A stretch of DNA of 64,000 bases from Micromonospora musae (GCF_003626635.1 NZ_RAZT01000020.1:62001-126000), one strand, 5' to 3'; shown: positions 49,362 through 58,095, numbered from the stretch's first letter. Numbers and translations: made by a program. The notes: generated by a model from the sequence alone, not told the origin.

Positions 49362-50617
49362 GCGCCCGGTCCACGTCGACCCAAGCCGGCGACGTGGCCC
49401 GGGCGGACGTGGCGGTGGTGGGGGCAGGGCCGATCGGCCTCGCCGTCGCCTGGCGCTGCGCCGCCCGCGGGCTGCGCGTGACCGTGCACGATCCCGCTCC
49501 GGGCTCGGGGGCCTCGGCGGTCGCCGCCGGCATGCTCGCCCCGGTCTCCGAGGCGTACTTCGGCGAACGGGAACTGACCGGGCTGCTGGTCGAGTCGGCC
49601 GCCCGCTGGCCGGCGTTCGCGGCCGAGCTGACCGAGGCGAGCGGCGTCGAACTCGGCTACCGCACCGAGGGGACCCTGCTGGTCGGGCTGACCGCCGACG
49701 ACCTCGCCGAGGCGCGGCGACTCTGGGCGTACCAGCAGGAGATCGGCCTGCCGGTGACCCCGCTGCGCCCCTCCGAGCTGCGGGACCGCGAGCCGGCGCT
49801 CGCCCCGCGGGTGCGCGGCGGCGCGTTCGCCGCGACCGACCACCAGGTCGACCCGCGGCTGCTGCTGCCCGCGCTGCGCATCGCCGCCGAGCGGGCCGGC
49901 GCGGTGCTGGTCCCCGGGCCGGTCCGCACGCTCGCCGACCTGGACGCCGCGGTGACGGTGGTGGCGGCCGGCTGCGGCGCCGCCGCCCTCACCGGGTTGC
50001 CGGTCCGGCCGGTCAAGGGACAGGTGCTCCGGCTCCGCGCGCCCGGTGGCGCGACGCCGGGCTTCCGGCACGTGATCCGGGGGTACGCCGACGGCGAGTC
50101 GGTCTACCTGGTGCCCCGCTCCGGTGGCGAGGTGGTGGTGGGCGCCACCGTCGAGGAGCGCCGGGACACCGACGTCTCCGCCGGGGCGGTGCTGCGGCTG
50201 CTCCGCGCCGCCGTGGACGTGCTGCCCGAGCTGGCGGAGTACGACCTGGTCGAGACGGCCGCCGGGCTGCGCCCCGGCACCCCGGACAACGCGCCGATCC
50301 TCGGCCCGTTGCCGGGTCGGCCCGGCGTGCTGGCGGCCACCGGGCACCACCGGCACGGCATCGTGCTCACCCCGGTGACCGCCGACCTGATCGCCGACCT
50401 GGTGACCACCGGCCGGCCCGATCCACTGCTCGCCCCCTTCCGGCCGGACCGGTTCACCGGTCCAGCCGCTCCGGACTCGGCCGGTTCGGACCCGACCGCT
50501 CCGGCGACGGGCGCTGCAGCGGCCGACGCGGTGCCGGCGGCCGGCGGCGCTGGCGTATCGGCGGCCGGAGACGACGACGTAGCTGCCCGGACTAGTGAGG
50601 AGGACCCGTGGAACTGA
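49355..50617 (+). CDS. thiO: glycine oxidase ThiO
   Basis: FAD enzyme that oxidises glycine to iminoglycine for thiazole synthesis. The FAD motif DVAVVGAGPIGLAVAWRCAA begins near residue 18, with GLRPGTPDNAPILGP and TGHHRHGIVLTP typical of the DAO fold. 420 residues; the last 60 are an Ala/Gly/Asp-rich tail. GTG 49355 overlaps thiE by 7 bases; a later in-frame GTG at 49394 is an alternative. It overlaps thiS by 10 bases. Confidence 0.92.
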   Translation: MLSARSTSTQAGDVARADVAVVGAGPIGLAVAWRCAARGLRVTVHDPAPGSGASAVAAGMLAPVSEAYFGERELTGLLVESAARWPAFAAELTEASGVELGYRTEGTLLVGLTADDLAEARRLWAYQQEIGLPVTPLRPSELRDREPALAPRVRGGAFAATDHQVDPRLLLPALRIAAERAGAVLVPGPVRTLADLDAAVTVVAAGCGAAALTGLPVRPVKGQVLRLRAPGGATPGFRHVIRGYADGESVYLVPRSGGEVVVGATVEERRDTDVSAGAVLRLLRAAVDVLPELAEYDLVETAAGLRPGTPDNAPILGPLPGRPGVLAATGHHRHGIVLTPVTADLIADLVTTGRPDPLLAPFRPDRFTGPAAPDSAGSDPTAPATGAAAADAVPAAGGAGVSAAGDDDVAARTSEEDPWN

Positions 50618-50808
50618 CGGTGAACGGGACCGGGCGGACGATGCCCGGCGGTGTGACGGTGGCCGACCTGGTCCGCGAGGTCGCTCCGCAGCAGCGCGGA
50701 GTGGCGGTCGCGGTCAACGGCGAGGTGGTGCCCCGTACGGGCTGGCCGGCGACCACGCTGCGCGACGGTGACCGGGTCGAGGTGCTCAGCGCCGCCCAGG
50801 GCGGGTGA
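50608..50808 (+). CDS. thiS: sulfur carrier protein ThiS
   Basis: 66-residue ubiquitin-fold protein: MELTVNGTGRTMPGGVTVAD through DGDRVEVLSAAQGG. The C-terminal Gly-Gly is adenylated and converted to thiocarboxylate. It overlaps thiO by 10 bases and thiG by 4. No thiF or thiI-like activator lies in the window; the activating enzyme must be elsewhere. Confidence 0.96.
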   Translation: MELTVNGTGRTMPGGVTVADLVREVAPQQRGVAVAVNGEVVPRTGWPATTLRDGDRVEVLSAAQGG

Positions 50809-51584
50809 GCGCGATGACGTTCCGACTCGGCGGGGTCGAGTTCACCTCGCGACTCATCCTCGGCACCGGTGGCGCGGCGAACCTGCGCGTGCTGGAGGAG
50901 GCGATCCGCGCGTCCGGCACCGAGCTGGTCACCCTCGCCCTGCGGCGGGTGGACACCGCCCCCGGCATGGGCGGCGGGCTGCTGGATCTGCTGGACCGGT
51001 GCGGCGTACGGCTGCTGCCGAACACGGCGGGCTGCTACACGGCGGTCGAGGCGGTCAAGGTGGCCCGGCTGGCCCGGGAGGCGTTCGACACCGACTGGAT
51101 CAAGTTGGAGGTGATCGGCGACGAGCGCACGCTGCTCCCGGACGGGGTGGAGCTGCTGCGCGCCGCCGAGGAGCTGGTCGCCGACGGGTTCACCGTGCTG
51201 CCGTACACGAGTGACGATCCGGTGCTCGCCCGGCGGCTCGCCGACGTCGGCTGCGCCGGCGTGATGCCGGCGGGCGCACCGATCGGGTCCGGGCTGGGCA
51301 TCAGCAACCCGCACCACATCCGGCTGATCCGGCAGACCGTGGAGGTGCCGGTGATCCTGGACGCCGGCATCGGCACCGCCTCCGAGGCGGCGCTGGCCAT
51401 GGAGCTCGGCTGCGACGCGGTGATGCTGGCCAGCGCCGTCACCCGGGCCGCCGACCCGGTGGCGATGGCCACCGCCATGCGGCACGCGGTGGAGGCCGGC
51501 CGGTTGGCCGCGGGCGCCGGCCGGATCCCGCGCCGGCACCACGCCCTCGCCTCCACCCCGGACGAGGGACGGCCGGAGCTGTGA
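50805..51584 (+). CDS. thiG: thiazole synthase ThiG
   Basis: Makes the thiazole phosphate from DXP, dehydroglycine and ThiS thiocarboxylate. 259 residues, TIM barrel; the Schiff-base lysine is K100 in DWIKLEVIGD. Other family text: SRLILGTGGAANLRVLEEAI, NTAGCYTAVEAV and PVILDAGIGTASEAALAMEL. GTG 50805 overlaps thiS; ATG 50814 is an alternative. Its stop overlaps the next gene by 4 bases. Confidence 0.96.
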   Translation: MSAMTFRLGGVEFTSRLILGTGGAANLRVLEEAIRASGTELVTLALRRVDTAPGMGGGLLDLLDRCGVRLLPNTAGCYTAVEAVKVARLAREAFDTDWIKLEVIGDERTLLPDGVELLRAAEELVADGFTVLPYTSDDPVLARRLADVGCAGVMPAGAPIGSGLGISNPHHIRLIRQTVEVPVILDAGIGTASEAALAMELGCDAVMLASAVTRAADPVAMATAMRHAVEAGRLAAGAGRIPRRHHALASTPDEGRPEL

Positions 51585-52507
51585 CCGACCCGCGCCTCGC
51601 GCCGCAGGTAGATCTTGGACGGAAACGGCCCCTTTCGGGGCCGTTGCGTTCCAAGACCTCCGCGGAGCTCCCCGCCGGAGTCGTGCTGCTCACCGATCGG
51701 AGGGTGGCGCGCCGACCGCTCGGCGAGGTGGTCGCGGCGGCGGTCGCCGGGGGAGTGCGCTGGGTGGTGCTTCGGGAGAAGGACCTGCCTCGCGCCGAGC
51801 GCGCCGCGCTCGCGGTCGGGCTGCGGGCGATCCTCAGCGAGGCCGGCGGCACGCTGATCGTCGCCGGACCCGACCCGCTCGACGGCGACGCCGTGCACCT
51901 GCCCGCCGCCGGCCCGTACCCGCCGCCCCGGCTCGGGCTGGTCGGCCGCTCCTGCCACGACACCGTCGAGCTGGCCCGGATCAGCACCGAGGACTACGTG
52001 ACCCTCTCACCCGTCTATCCGACCCGGACCAAGCCCGGCTACGGCCCGCCCCTGCTGCCGGACGGGCTCGCCGCGCTCGTCGAACGAAGCCCCGTCCCGG
52101 CCCTCGCCCTGGGCGGCATCGAGACCCCCGAGCAGGTCAGCGCCGGTCTCCGGGCGGGTGCCACCGGCGTCGCGGTGCTCGGCGCGATCATGCGCGCCGA
52201 CGACCCCCAGCAGGCAGCCACCACCCTGACCAACGCCTTCAACGAGGCGACCCGCCGGGCGCTGCCCCCGCCGGCCGCCGCCCCCGCCAAGACGGCCCGC
52301 CAGGCGTTCACCCCGCTGACGGACGCCTTCGACGAGGCGACCCGACAGGAGGCGGTCACCCCGATGTCCTCCACCCGGCACCGAACGACGGCGGTCCCCA
52401 CGACGGGGCTGCGGCCGACCGTGCCCACGGAGGGATCAAGCCTGACCGCCCGGAGTGGGCACGGTCGGCCGCAGCCCTCAACCGCAACCACCGGAGAAGC
52501 GCAGTGA
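51581..52507 (+). CDS. second ThiE/TenI-like protein with altered ends
   Basis: 308 residues. The core (about residues 33-215) is a ThiE/TenI barrel: VVLLTDRR, LREKDL, GRSCHD, SPVYPTRTK and LALGGI. Unlike thiE above, the ND pair is replaced (IVAGPD) and the next Asp is lost, while REK is kept and GRSCH resembles the His site of TenI (thiazole tautomerase). I infer a TenI-like tautomerase or a partner rather than a second synthase. The N-terminal 30 residues are encoded by a hairpin, and the last 90 residues are low complexity with a repeat and a second hairpin. GTG overlaps thiG; stop overlaps thiD. Confidence 0.75.
   Translation: MTDPRLAPQVDLGRKRPLSGPLRSKTSAELPAGVVLLTDRRVARRPLGEVVAAAVAGGVRWVVLREKDLPRAERAALAVGLRAILSEAGGTLIVAGPDPLDGDAVHLPAAGPYPPPRLGLVGRSCHDTVELARISTEDYVTLSPVYPTRTKPGYGPPLLPDGLAALVERSPVPALALGGIETPEQVSAGLRAGATGVAVLGAIMRADDPQQAATTLTNAFNEATRRALPPPAAAPAKTARQAFTPLTDAFDEATRQEAVTPMSSTRHRTTAVPTTGLRPTVPTEGSSLTARSGHGRPQPSTATTGEAQ
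51611..51658 (+). repeat. imperfect 22-bp inverted repeat in the 5' coding part of the ThiE/TenI-like gene
   Basis: 51611-51632 and 51637-51658 pair at 18 of 22 positions; the inner ACGGCCCC/GGGGCCGT part is perfect and closes a TTTC loop. It lies within the reading frame 30 bases after the start, in a stretch not needed for the barrel. It could slow translation, terminate, or be an inserted palindromic element. Confidence 0.7.
52406..52477 (+). repeat. conserved-loop hairpin element A
   Basis: Arms 52406-52427 and 52456-52477 are perfect 22-bp reverse complements (GGGCTGCGGCCGACC...). They enclose a 28-nt loop (52428-52455) beginning and ending with CGGAG. 25 of the 28 loop bases recur in the loop of the hairpin at 62504-62573, whose arms are different in sequence. 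Here the element lies in frame in the C-terminal tail of the ThiE/TenI-like gene just before thiD. Confidence 0.85.
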
Positions 52508-53289
52508 CGCCGAGAACAGTCCTCACCATCGCCGGCTCCGACTCCGGTGGGGGAGCGGGCATCCAGGCCGACCTCAAGGTCTTCGCGGCGCTCGGCGCGT
52601 ACGGCACGAGCGTCCTCACCGCCGTGACCGCGCAGAACACGCGGGGCGTCGACGCCGTCCTGCCCCTCCCGCCGGCCACCGTCACCGACCAGATCGAGAG
52701 CGTGCTGACCGACTTCACCGTGGGCGCGGCGAAGACCGGCATGCTCGGCACGCCCGCCGTCGCCGACGCGGTGGCCACGGCCGCCCGGGCCGGTCGGTTG
52801 CCGCACCTCGTCGTCGATCCGGTACTCGTCGCCACCAGCGGGCACTCGCTCGGCGTGGTCGCGGCGGTCGAGCGGCTGCTGCCGTACGCCGAGGTTGCGA
52901 CGCCGAACTGCGCGGAGGCCGCAGCCATCACCGGACACCCGGTGACCACCGTCGACGAGATGGTGGCCGCCGCGAAGGCGCTGGCCTCCGGCGGCCCGGC
53001 GCACGTGGTGGTCACCGGCGGCGACCTCGACGGCGCGGAGGCAGTCGACGTGCTGCACGGCGGCGGGGTCACCACCCTGCTGCGCGGGCCGCGCGTGGAG
53101 ACCCGGCACACGCACGGCACCGGCTGTTCGTTCTCGGCCGCGATCGCCGTCCGCCTCGCGCTGGGGGACCCGGTGCCGGTGGCGGTCGCCGTCGGCAAGG
53201 AGTACGTGAACCGCGCGCTGACCGGCGCGCGGCACTGGGAGCTGGGCGCGGGACGTGGCCCGCTGGACCACTTCGGATGGTCCGCTTGA
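52504..53289 (+). CDS. thiD: HMP / HMP-phosphate kinase
   Basis: Phosphorylates hydroxymethylpyrimidine twice to HMP-PP, the pyrimidine donor for ThiE. 261 residues, ribokinase fold: TIAGSDSGGGAGIQADLKVF, VVDPVLVATSGHSL, ATPNCAEAAAITG and the anion-hole/ATP segment THGTGCSFSAAIA with catalytic Asp/Cys region. GTG 52504 overlaps the preceding stop (GTGA). thiC starts 17 bases after its stop. Confidence 0.96.
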   Translation: MTPRTVLTIAGSDSGGGAGIQADLKVFAALGAYGTSVLTAVTAQNTRGVDAVLPLPPATVTDQIESVLTDFTVGAAKTGMLGTPAVADAVATAARAGRLPHLVVDPVLVATSGHSLGVVAAVERLLPYAEVATPNCAEAAAITGHPVTTVDEMVAAAKALASGGPAHVVVTGGDLDGAEAVDVLHGGGVTTLLRGPRVETRHTHGTGCSFSAAIAVRLALGDPVPVAVAVGKEYVNRALTGARHWELGAGRGPLDHFGWSA

Positions 53290-53306
53290 ACACCAGGGAG
53301 GCTGTC

Positions 53307-54899
53307 ATGCAGGCACGACGCAAGGTCTACGTGGAAGGGACCCGGCCGGATGTCCGGGTGCCGTTCGCCGAGGTGACGCTGACCGGGGAGAACCCTCCGG
53401 TGCGTCTCTACGACACCTCCGGGCCGGGATCCGACCCCGAGGTCGGGCTCGCGCCGCTGCGCGGTCCGTGGATCGCCGAGCGGGGAGACGTCGCCCCGGT
53501 ACGGGGAGCCGGCACGCCGCTCGCCGGTACGGACGGCCGTCGTCCGACCCAGCTCGCGTACGCCCGGGCGGGCGTCGTGACGCCCGAGATGGAGTTCGTG
53601 GCGATTCGGGAGGGCGTGGCGCCGGAGCTCGTCCGGGACGAGATCGCGGCCGGTCGTGCCGTGCTGCCGCTCAACGTGAACCACCCGGAGTGCGAGCCGG
53701 CGATCATCGGCAAGGCGTTCCTGGTCAAGGTGAACGCGAACATCGGCACCTCGGCCGTCAGCTCGTCGGTCGCCGAGGAGGTGGAGAAGCTGACCTGGGC
53801 CACCCGGTGGGGTGCGGACACGGTGATGGACCTCTCCACCGGCAAGCGGATCCACGAGACCCGCGAGGCGATCGTGCGCAACTCGCCGGTGCCGATCGGC
53901 ACGGTGCCGATCTACCAGGCGCTGGAGAAGGTCGGCGGCGACCCGGTGAAGCTCAGCTGGGAGGTGTTCCGGGAGACCGTCATCGAGCAGGCCGAGCAGG
54001 GCGTGGACTACATGACCGTGCACGCCGGGGTGCTGCTGCCGTACGTGCCGCTCGCCGTCGACCGGGTGACCGGCATCGTGTCGCGCGGGGGCTCGATCAT
54101 GGCGGCCTGGTGCCTGGCGCACCACGAGGAGAACTTCCTCTACACGAACTTCGAGGAGCTCTGCGAGATCCTCGCCCGCTACGACGTGACCTTCTCGCTC
54201 GGGGACGGTCTGCGTCCCGGCTCGATCGCGGACGCGAACGACGAGGCGCAGTTCGCCGAGCTGAAGACGCTCGGTGAGCTGACGCAGGTCGCCTGGCGGT
54301 ACGACGTCCAGGTGATGATCGAGGGCCCGGGTCACGTACCCATGCACAAGATCAAGGAGAACGTGGACCTCCAGCAGGAGTGGTGCCACGAGGCCCCGTT
54401 CTACACGCTCGGGCCGCTGACCACCGACATCGCACCCGCGTACGACCACATCACCTCGGCGATCGGCGCCGCGATGATCGGCATGTTCGGCACCGCGATG
54501 CTCTGCTACGTCACGCCGAAGGAGCACCTGGGGCTGCCGGACCGGGACGACGTGAAGGCCGGCGTCATCGCGTACAAGATCGCAGCGCATGCGGCCGACC
54601 TGGCCAAGGGGCACCCGGGCGCCCAGGTGTGGGACGACGCGCTCTCCAAGGCGCGGTTCGAGTTCCGCTGGGAGGACCAGTTCAACCTGGCGCTGGACCC
54701 GGAGACCGCGCGGTCGTACCACGACGCGACGTTGCCGGCCGAGCCGGCGAAGACGGCCCACTTCTGCTCGATGTGCGGCCCGAAGTTCTGCTCGATGAAG
54801 ATCACCCAGGACCTCAAGGAGTACGCCGCCCGCGGCATGAAGGACAAGTCCGAGGAGTTCGTCTCCTCGGGCGGGCAGGTCTACCTGCCGCTCGCCTAA
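53307..54899 (+). CDS. thiC: phosphomethylpyrimidine synthase ThiC
   Basis: Radical-SAM enzyme that rearranges AIR into HMP phosphate. 530 residues. The C-terminal iron-sulfur motif is CSMCGPKFC (CxxCxxxxC). Other hallmarks: PLNVNHPECEPAIIGKAF, MDLSTGKRIHETREAIVRNS, TVPIYQALEKV and GVDYMTVHAGVLL. ATG 53307 follows AGGGAGG (53295-53301), favoured over an ATG inside thiD at 53277. It ends the thi operon; its TAA abuts a 153-bp palindromic element. Confidence 0.97.
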   Translation: MQARRKVYVEGTRPDVRVPFAEVTLTGENPPVRLYDTSGPGSDPEVGLAPLRGPWIAERGDVAPVRGAGTPLAGTDGRRPTQLAYARAGVVTPEMEFVAIREGVAPELVRDEIAAGRAVLPLNVNHPECEPAIIGKAFLVKVNANIGTSAVSSSVAEEVEKLTWATRWGADTVMDLSTGKRIHETREAIVRNSPVPIGTVPIYQALEKVGGDPVKLSWEVFRETVIEQAEQGVDYMTVHAGVLLPYVPLAVDRVTGIVSRGGSIMAAWCLAHHEENFLYTNFEELCEILARYDVTFSLGDGLRPGSIADANDEAQFAELKTLGELTQVAWRYDVQVMIEGPGHVPMHKIKENVDLQQEWCHEAPFYTLGPLTTDIAPAYDHITSAIGAAMIGMFGTAMLCYVTPKEHLGLPDRDDVKAGVIAYKIAAHAADLAKGHPGAQVWDDALSKARFEFRWEDQFNLALDPETARSYHDATLPAEPAKTAHFCSMCGPKFCSMKITQDLKEYAARGMKDKSEEFVSSGGQVYLPLA

Positions 54900-55052
54900 G
54901 AGACTGTCGGGAAACCCTGCGGCGGGCCCAGCCGACGAGCGGCGGCGTTGGAGATTCGTCCGGATACCGGTGTTGTATCCGGACGAATCTCCGCCTTGCC
55001 GGATCGCCGCCTGGACTCCGCCTCGCTCGCCCCGGGGTTTCCCGACAATCTC
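54900..55052. repeat. 153-bp nested palindromic element
   Basis: The ends are inverted repeats of 18 bp with one mismatch (GAGACTGTCGGGAAACCC at 54900-54917; complement at 55035-55052). The centre is a perfect 18-bp palindrome arm, GGAGATTCGTCCGGATAC (54950-54967) with its complement at 54975-54992 around a 7-nt loop. The regions between are only loosely related. No target-site duplication is seen. It could terminate thiC or be a miniature mobile element. Confidence 0.75.
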
Positions 55053-55140
55053 CAAGCCGCTCGGGCGCGCCGGTCCCGTCCGGTCGCGCCCACCTCGGGT
55101 GTGGTTGTCGTCCCGGCGACCACCGCACCGGACGGCGGGC

Positions 55141-58095
55141 TCAGCTGCGGTGGTGACGGCCGGACGAACGCAGCGAGCGGCGCCCGCTCTCCTGCTCCGG
55201 CTCGTTGTCGTGCAGGGGCCGGCTCAGTCCGGCCACCCAGTCCACGTACTCCTCGTCCTGTGCCGGCACCGGCTCCTCCGCCGCGCTCTCCGGCTCCGGC
55301 TGGGGGCGGGTACGCCGGAACAGCCCGAGCCGGCCCCGAGTGCGGCCCGTGGCCTGTTCGGGAGTGCGGGGCCTCTCCACGGCCTCGTCCCCGGTCGAGG
55401 TGGCGGCCGCAGCGTCGTCGCCGGACGGCTCCGGGTCCGCGGCCTCGGCCGGCTCCGGCGCGTCGGTCGAGACCGGACCGGCACTGTCGGCGTCGGCCAG
55501 GCCCTCCCAGCTCGCCGCCCGGTTGAGGTCGGGCAGCGGGGCCCGGTGTCGTGCCCGGGGCGCGAAGTCGGAGGTCTGCTGCGGCAGCTGCGGGCGAGCA
55601 GGCTCGACGGCGTCGGTCGGGGCGTGCCGTCGCGTCGGCCAGAGCGGCCACCTGCTGGGCGGGTCCTGTCGCTCGGCCGCCGGACCAGTTGCTGGGGCCG
55701 GATCGCTCGCCGCGTCCGCTGAGTCGGGGGACCGGCGACCGACCGGCGGGACCGCTGCGCCTTGCGAGTGGTCGCCGCGCGGCGCCGGCGGGCCGGCGTC
55801 GATCGGCGTGGCCGGAGTTCCGGGCTGCTCGGCGAGCTGGGCGGTCGGCGTCGGGGCGAGGTCGCCGCCGCCCGGCCGGGCGGAGCCCGCCGTCGCCGGC
55901 TCCCCACCGGTCGTCGGGTCGCCGTCGACGACCCCGCTGACCAGGTCGGACGGGTTCGGGGTGGTCGTCGGCTCGTCGTGGCGCAGTCGGCTGGTCGCGT
56001 CCGACTTCACCTCGCCGGATGCGGCAGCGGCGCGGCCGACCTCGGTCATGCGGGCCGCACCTGTCGCGTCGGTGGCGGGCTTCGGGGCGGAGAGCTGCGC
56101 GGCGACGTCCTGCTCGGTGGGGGCCGCGATCCGCTCGGACGACTCCGGGGCCGCGGCGGCCCCGCCCTGGTCCGTGGCCGCGGCGGCACCCTCCTCCGTG
56201 GCCTGCGTAGCCGAGTCGTCACCCCGGTCGGTCGCCGCGCTGGGCCGGGTCGACCCGCCCTTGCGGGTCCGTCGAGGCTTCGGCGCTCGGACCGCCTCGG
56301 CGGATTCGGATCTCGCCTGTCGACCGACTGACCCCGCCGTCTCGACGGACTCCGTTCCGGCTGACGCCGGCTCGGCGGACGGTGACGTCGGCTCGGCGGC
56401 CGGTTGGCCGACGGGCTGCGGCTCGGTGGACCTGCCGGCAGAACGCCGGGATGGCCGCTTCGCGGCGGCAGCCACGGACTTGGCGGCGGACGACTCGTCG
56501 GCGGCCTGCGCTTCGGCCGACGGCTCGTCGGTGGGCTGCGAGTCGGCGGTCCGCGCGTCGACGGGCTGTGGTTCGGTGGCCGGTCCCTCGGCGGGCCGTG
56601 CCTCGGTGCGCGTGGCGGCGACCGGCTGCTCGGCGGGCTCCGCTCCGATCGATGGCACGACCTCGCCGCTGCCGGTGGCCTCGGCCTCAGGCATCGGTTC
56701 GTCCGTAGCCGTAGCCGGTGCCGGTGCCGGGATCGTCGTAGCACCGGCAGCACCCGCAGCACCCGCGGCACCGGCAGCGGGCGGTGCCGCGGCGTCCGGC
56801 TCGGCCGGGAGCGTCCGGTCGGCGTCGAGGGCCAGCTCTTGGCCACCGCGCTGCGGCCCCACCACCGGGGACTCCTCGCCCGCGGCCGTGCCGCCGTCCG
56901 GGCGGGGTTCGGCGATGGCGGCCACCGGCACCGCGACGGCGGGCTCGGCGGCGGTGGGTTGGACGACGGTCGGCTCGGCGACCGCGGGCCGGGTGGCGGC
57001 GGGCTGGGCGACGGTCGGTTCGGTGACGGTGGGGCGGGTGACGGCGGGCGCCTCGCCCGGGTCGTTCGGCTCCGCCGGCCCGCCGAGCGTCGACGAAACC
57101 GTCAGCCGCGTCTCGGCCGGACCGGCGGCCGGCGCGTCGGACGTACCGGGGGCGGGCGGCGTCAGACCGGCGCTCGGCGTCCGGCCGGTCGGCAGACGAC
57201 GCGGGCCGCCCTTCGGCGGGAGCGCGTGCGCACCGGTGGTGCGGGTACCCACCGGCCAGCGCAGCAGGGCGGCGGCGGCCGAGCCCAGGACACCGGCGCC
57301 GATCGAGACCAGCGCGCCGTAGTAGGGCGTGCCCTGGTAGCGGTCGATCGTGTCGCCCGGGCCGGCGGTGAGGTAGGCGAAGGCCACCAGCACCGGGCCG
57401 GCCACCCCGGTCGCACCGCTCACCAGCGGGGCCGCACCCCGCCAGCGGGCCAGCGCCGCGGTCGCCGCCCCGGCGAGCAGCGCCACGGTCGGCAGCAGGA
57501 ACAGCGACAGCCGCTGGGCCGCGTCCACGTCCAGCCCGGCCGGTTCGAGGACGCCGAGTCGTACGGTGCGCAGCGGGCCGGTGGCACCCAGTGACGGCAG
57601 GGTGGAGGCGAGCGCGAGCAGCCAGACCGCGCCGGCGATCGCCGCCACGTTCCACCCCAACGGCGGGTTCAGCAGTACGGCGATCGCCGCACCGGCGCCG
57701 ACCACCGCTCCGAGGATCGCGCAGATGCCGACCGCGAGGACCGGGTCGACGGAGCCGATCTCCACCATCCGGGCGGGCTGCATGCACAGTGGCGCGACGG
57801 TGAACGCGCCCAGAGCCGCGGCGGCGCCGACGGCCAGCACCCGGCCGGTGCTGCTCGGCCCCGGGGCGCGGCGGGCGAGACGCTCGGTGAGCACCGCGCC
57901 GGCCACCGTGGCGTTCGCGGCGAACCAGCCGACCCAGACGAGCTGGGCCGGCCACTGGTTGACGGTCGCGCCGCTGAAGGCGCCGGTGAGCCGGACGATG
58001 CCGAGGCCGTACGCGAGGCCCAGCTGGCCCGCCCCGGCCATGACGCTCACCCCGAGCGCCGTGAGCAGCAGTTTGCCCCAGGTCCGAAAGGCCAT
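55141..58095 (-). CDS. large membrane protein with long low-complexity tail
   Basis: 984 residues. The first 300 contain about nine hydrophobic helices with short loops. From about residue 300 to the end (RSSGRHHRS) the sequence is low complexity, rich in Ala, Pro, Glu, Asp, Thr and Ser, and is probably disordered. I recognise no enzyme motif. Start ATG 58095 (MAFRTWGKLLLTALGVSVMA) is chosen because the helix begins there; no Shine-Dalgarno is visible and an in-frame extension of 18 residues is possible. Confidence 0.7.
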   Translation of the reverse strand: MAFRTWGKLLLTALGVSVMAGAGQLGLAYGLGIVRLTGAFSGATVNQWPAQLVWVGWFAANATVAGAVLTERLARRAPGPSSTGRVLAVGAAAALGAFTVAPLCMQPARMVEIGSVDPVLAVGICAILGAVVGAGAAIAVLLNPPLGWNVAAIAGAVWLLALASTLPSLGATGPLRTVRLGVLEPAGLDVDAAQRLSLFLLPTVALLAGAATAALARWRGAAPLVSGATGVAGPVLVAFAYLTAGPGDTIDRYQGTPYYGALVSIGAGVLGSAAAALLRWPVGTRTTGAHALPPKGGPRRLPTGRTPSAGLTPPAPGTSDAPAAGPAETRLTVSSTLGGPAEPNDPGEAPAVTRPTVTEPTVAQPAATRPAVAEPTVVQPTAAEPAVAVPVAAIAEPRPDGGTAAGEESPVVGPQRGGQELALDADRTLPAEPDAAAPPAAGAAGAAGAAGATTIPAPAPATATDEPMPEAEATGSGEVVPSIGAEPAEQPVAATRTEARPAEGPATEPQPVDARTADSQPTDEPSAEAQAADESSAAKSVAAAAKRPSRRSAGRSTEPQPVGQPAAEPTSPSAEPASAGTESVETAGSVGRQARSESAEAVRAPKPRRTRKGGSTRPSAATDRGDDSATQATEEGAAAATDQGGAAAAPESSERIAAPTEQDVAAQLSAPKPATDATGAARMTEVGRAAAASGEVKSDATSRLRHDEPTTTPNPSDLVSGVVDGDPTTGGEPATAGSARPGGGDLAPTPTAQLAEQPGTPATPIDAGPPAPRGDHSQGAAVPPVGRRSPDSADAASDPAPATGPAAERQDPPSRWPLWPTRRHAPTDAVEPARPQLPQQTSDFAPRARHRAPLPDLNRAASWEGLADADSAGPVSTDAPEPAEAADPEPSGDDAAAATSTGDEAVERPRTPEQATGRTRGRLGLFRRTRPQPEPESAAEEPVPAQDEEYVDWVAGLSRPLHDNEPEQESGRRSLRSSGRHHRS

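Noticed and set aside
51683..51685. GTG 51683 as the start of the second ThiE-like gene, downstream of the hairpin
   Set aside because: GGAG lies only two bases before it, too close, while GTG 51581 overlaps the thiG stop as elsewhere in this operon; left as an alternative.
54892..55060. Target-site duplication flanking the 153-bp palindromic element
   Set aside because: Bases directly outside the two ends (TCGCCTAA and CAAGCCGC) do not match.
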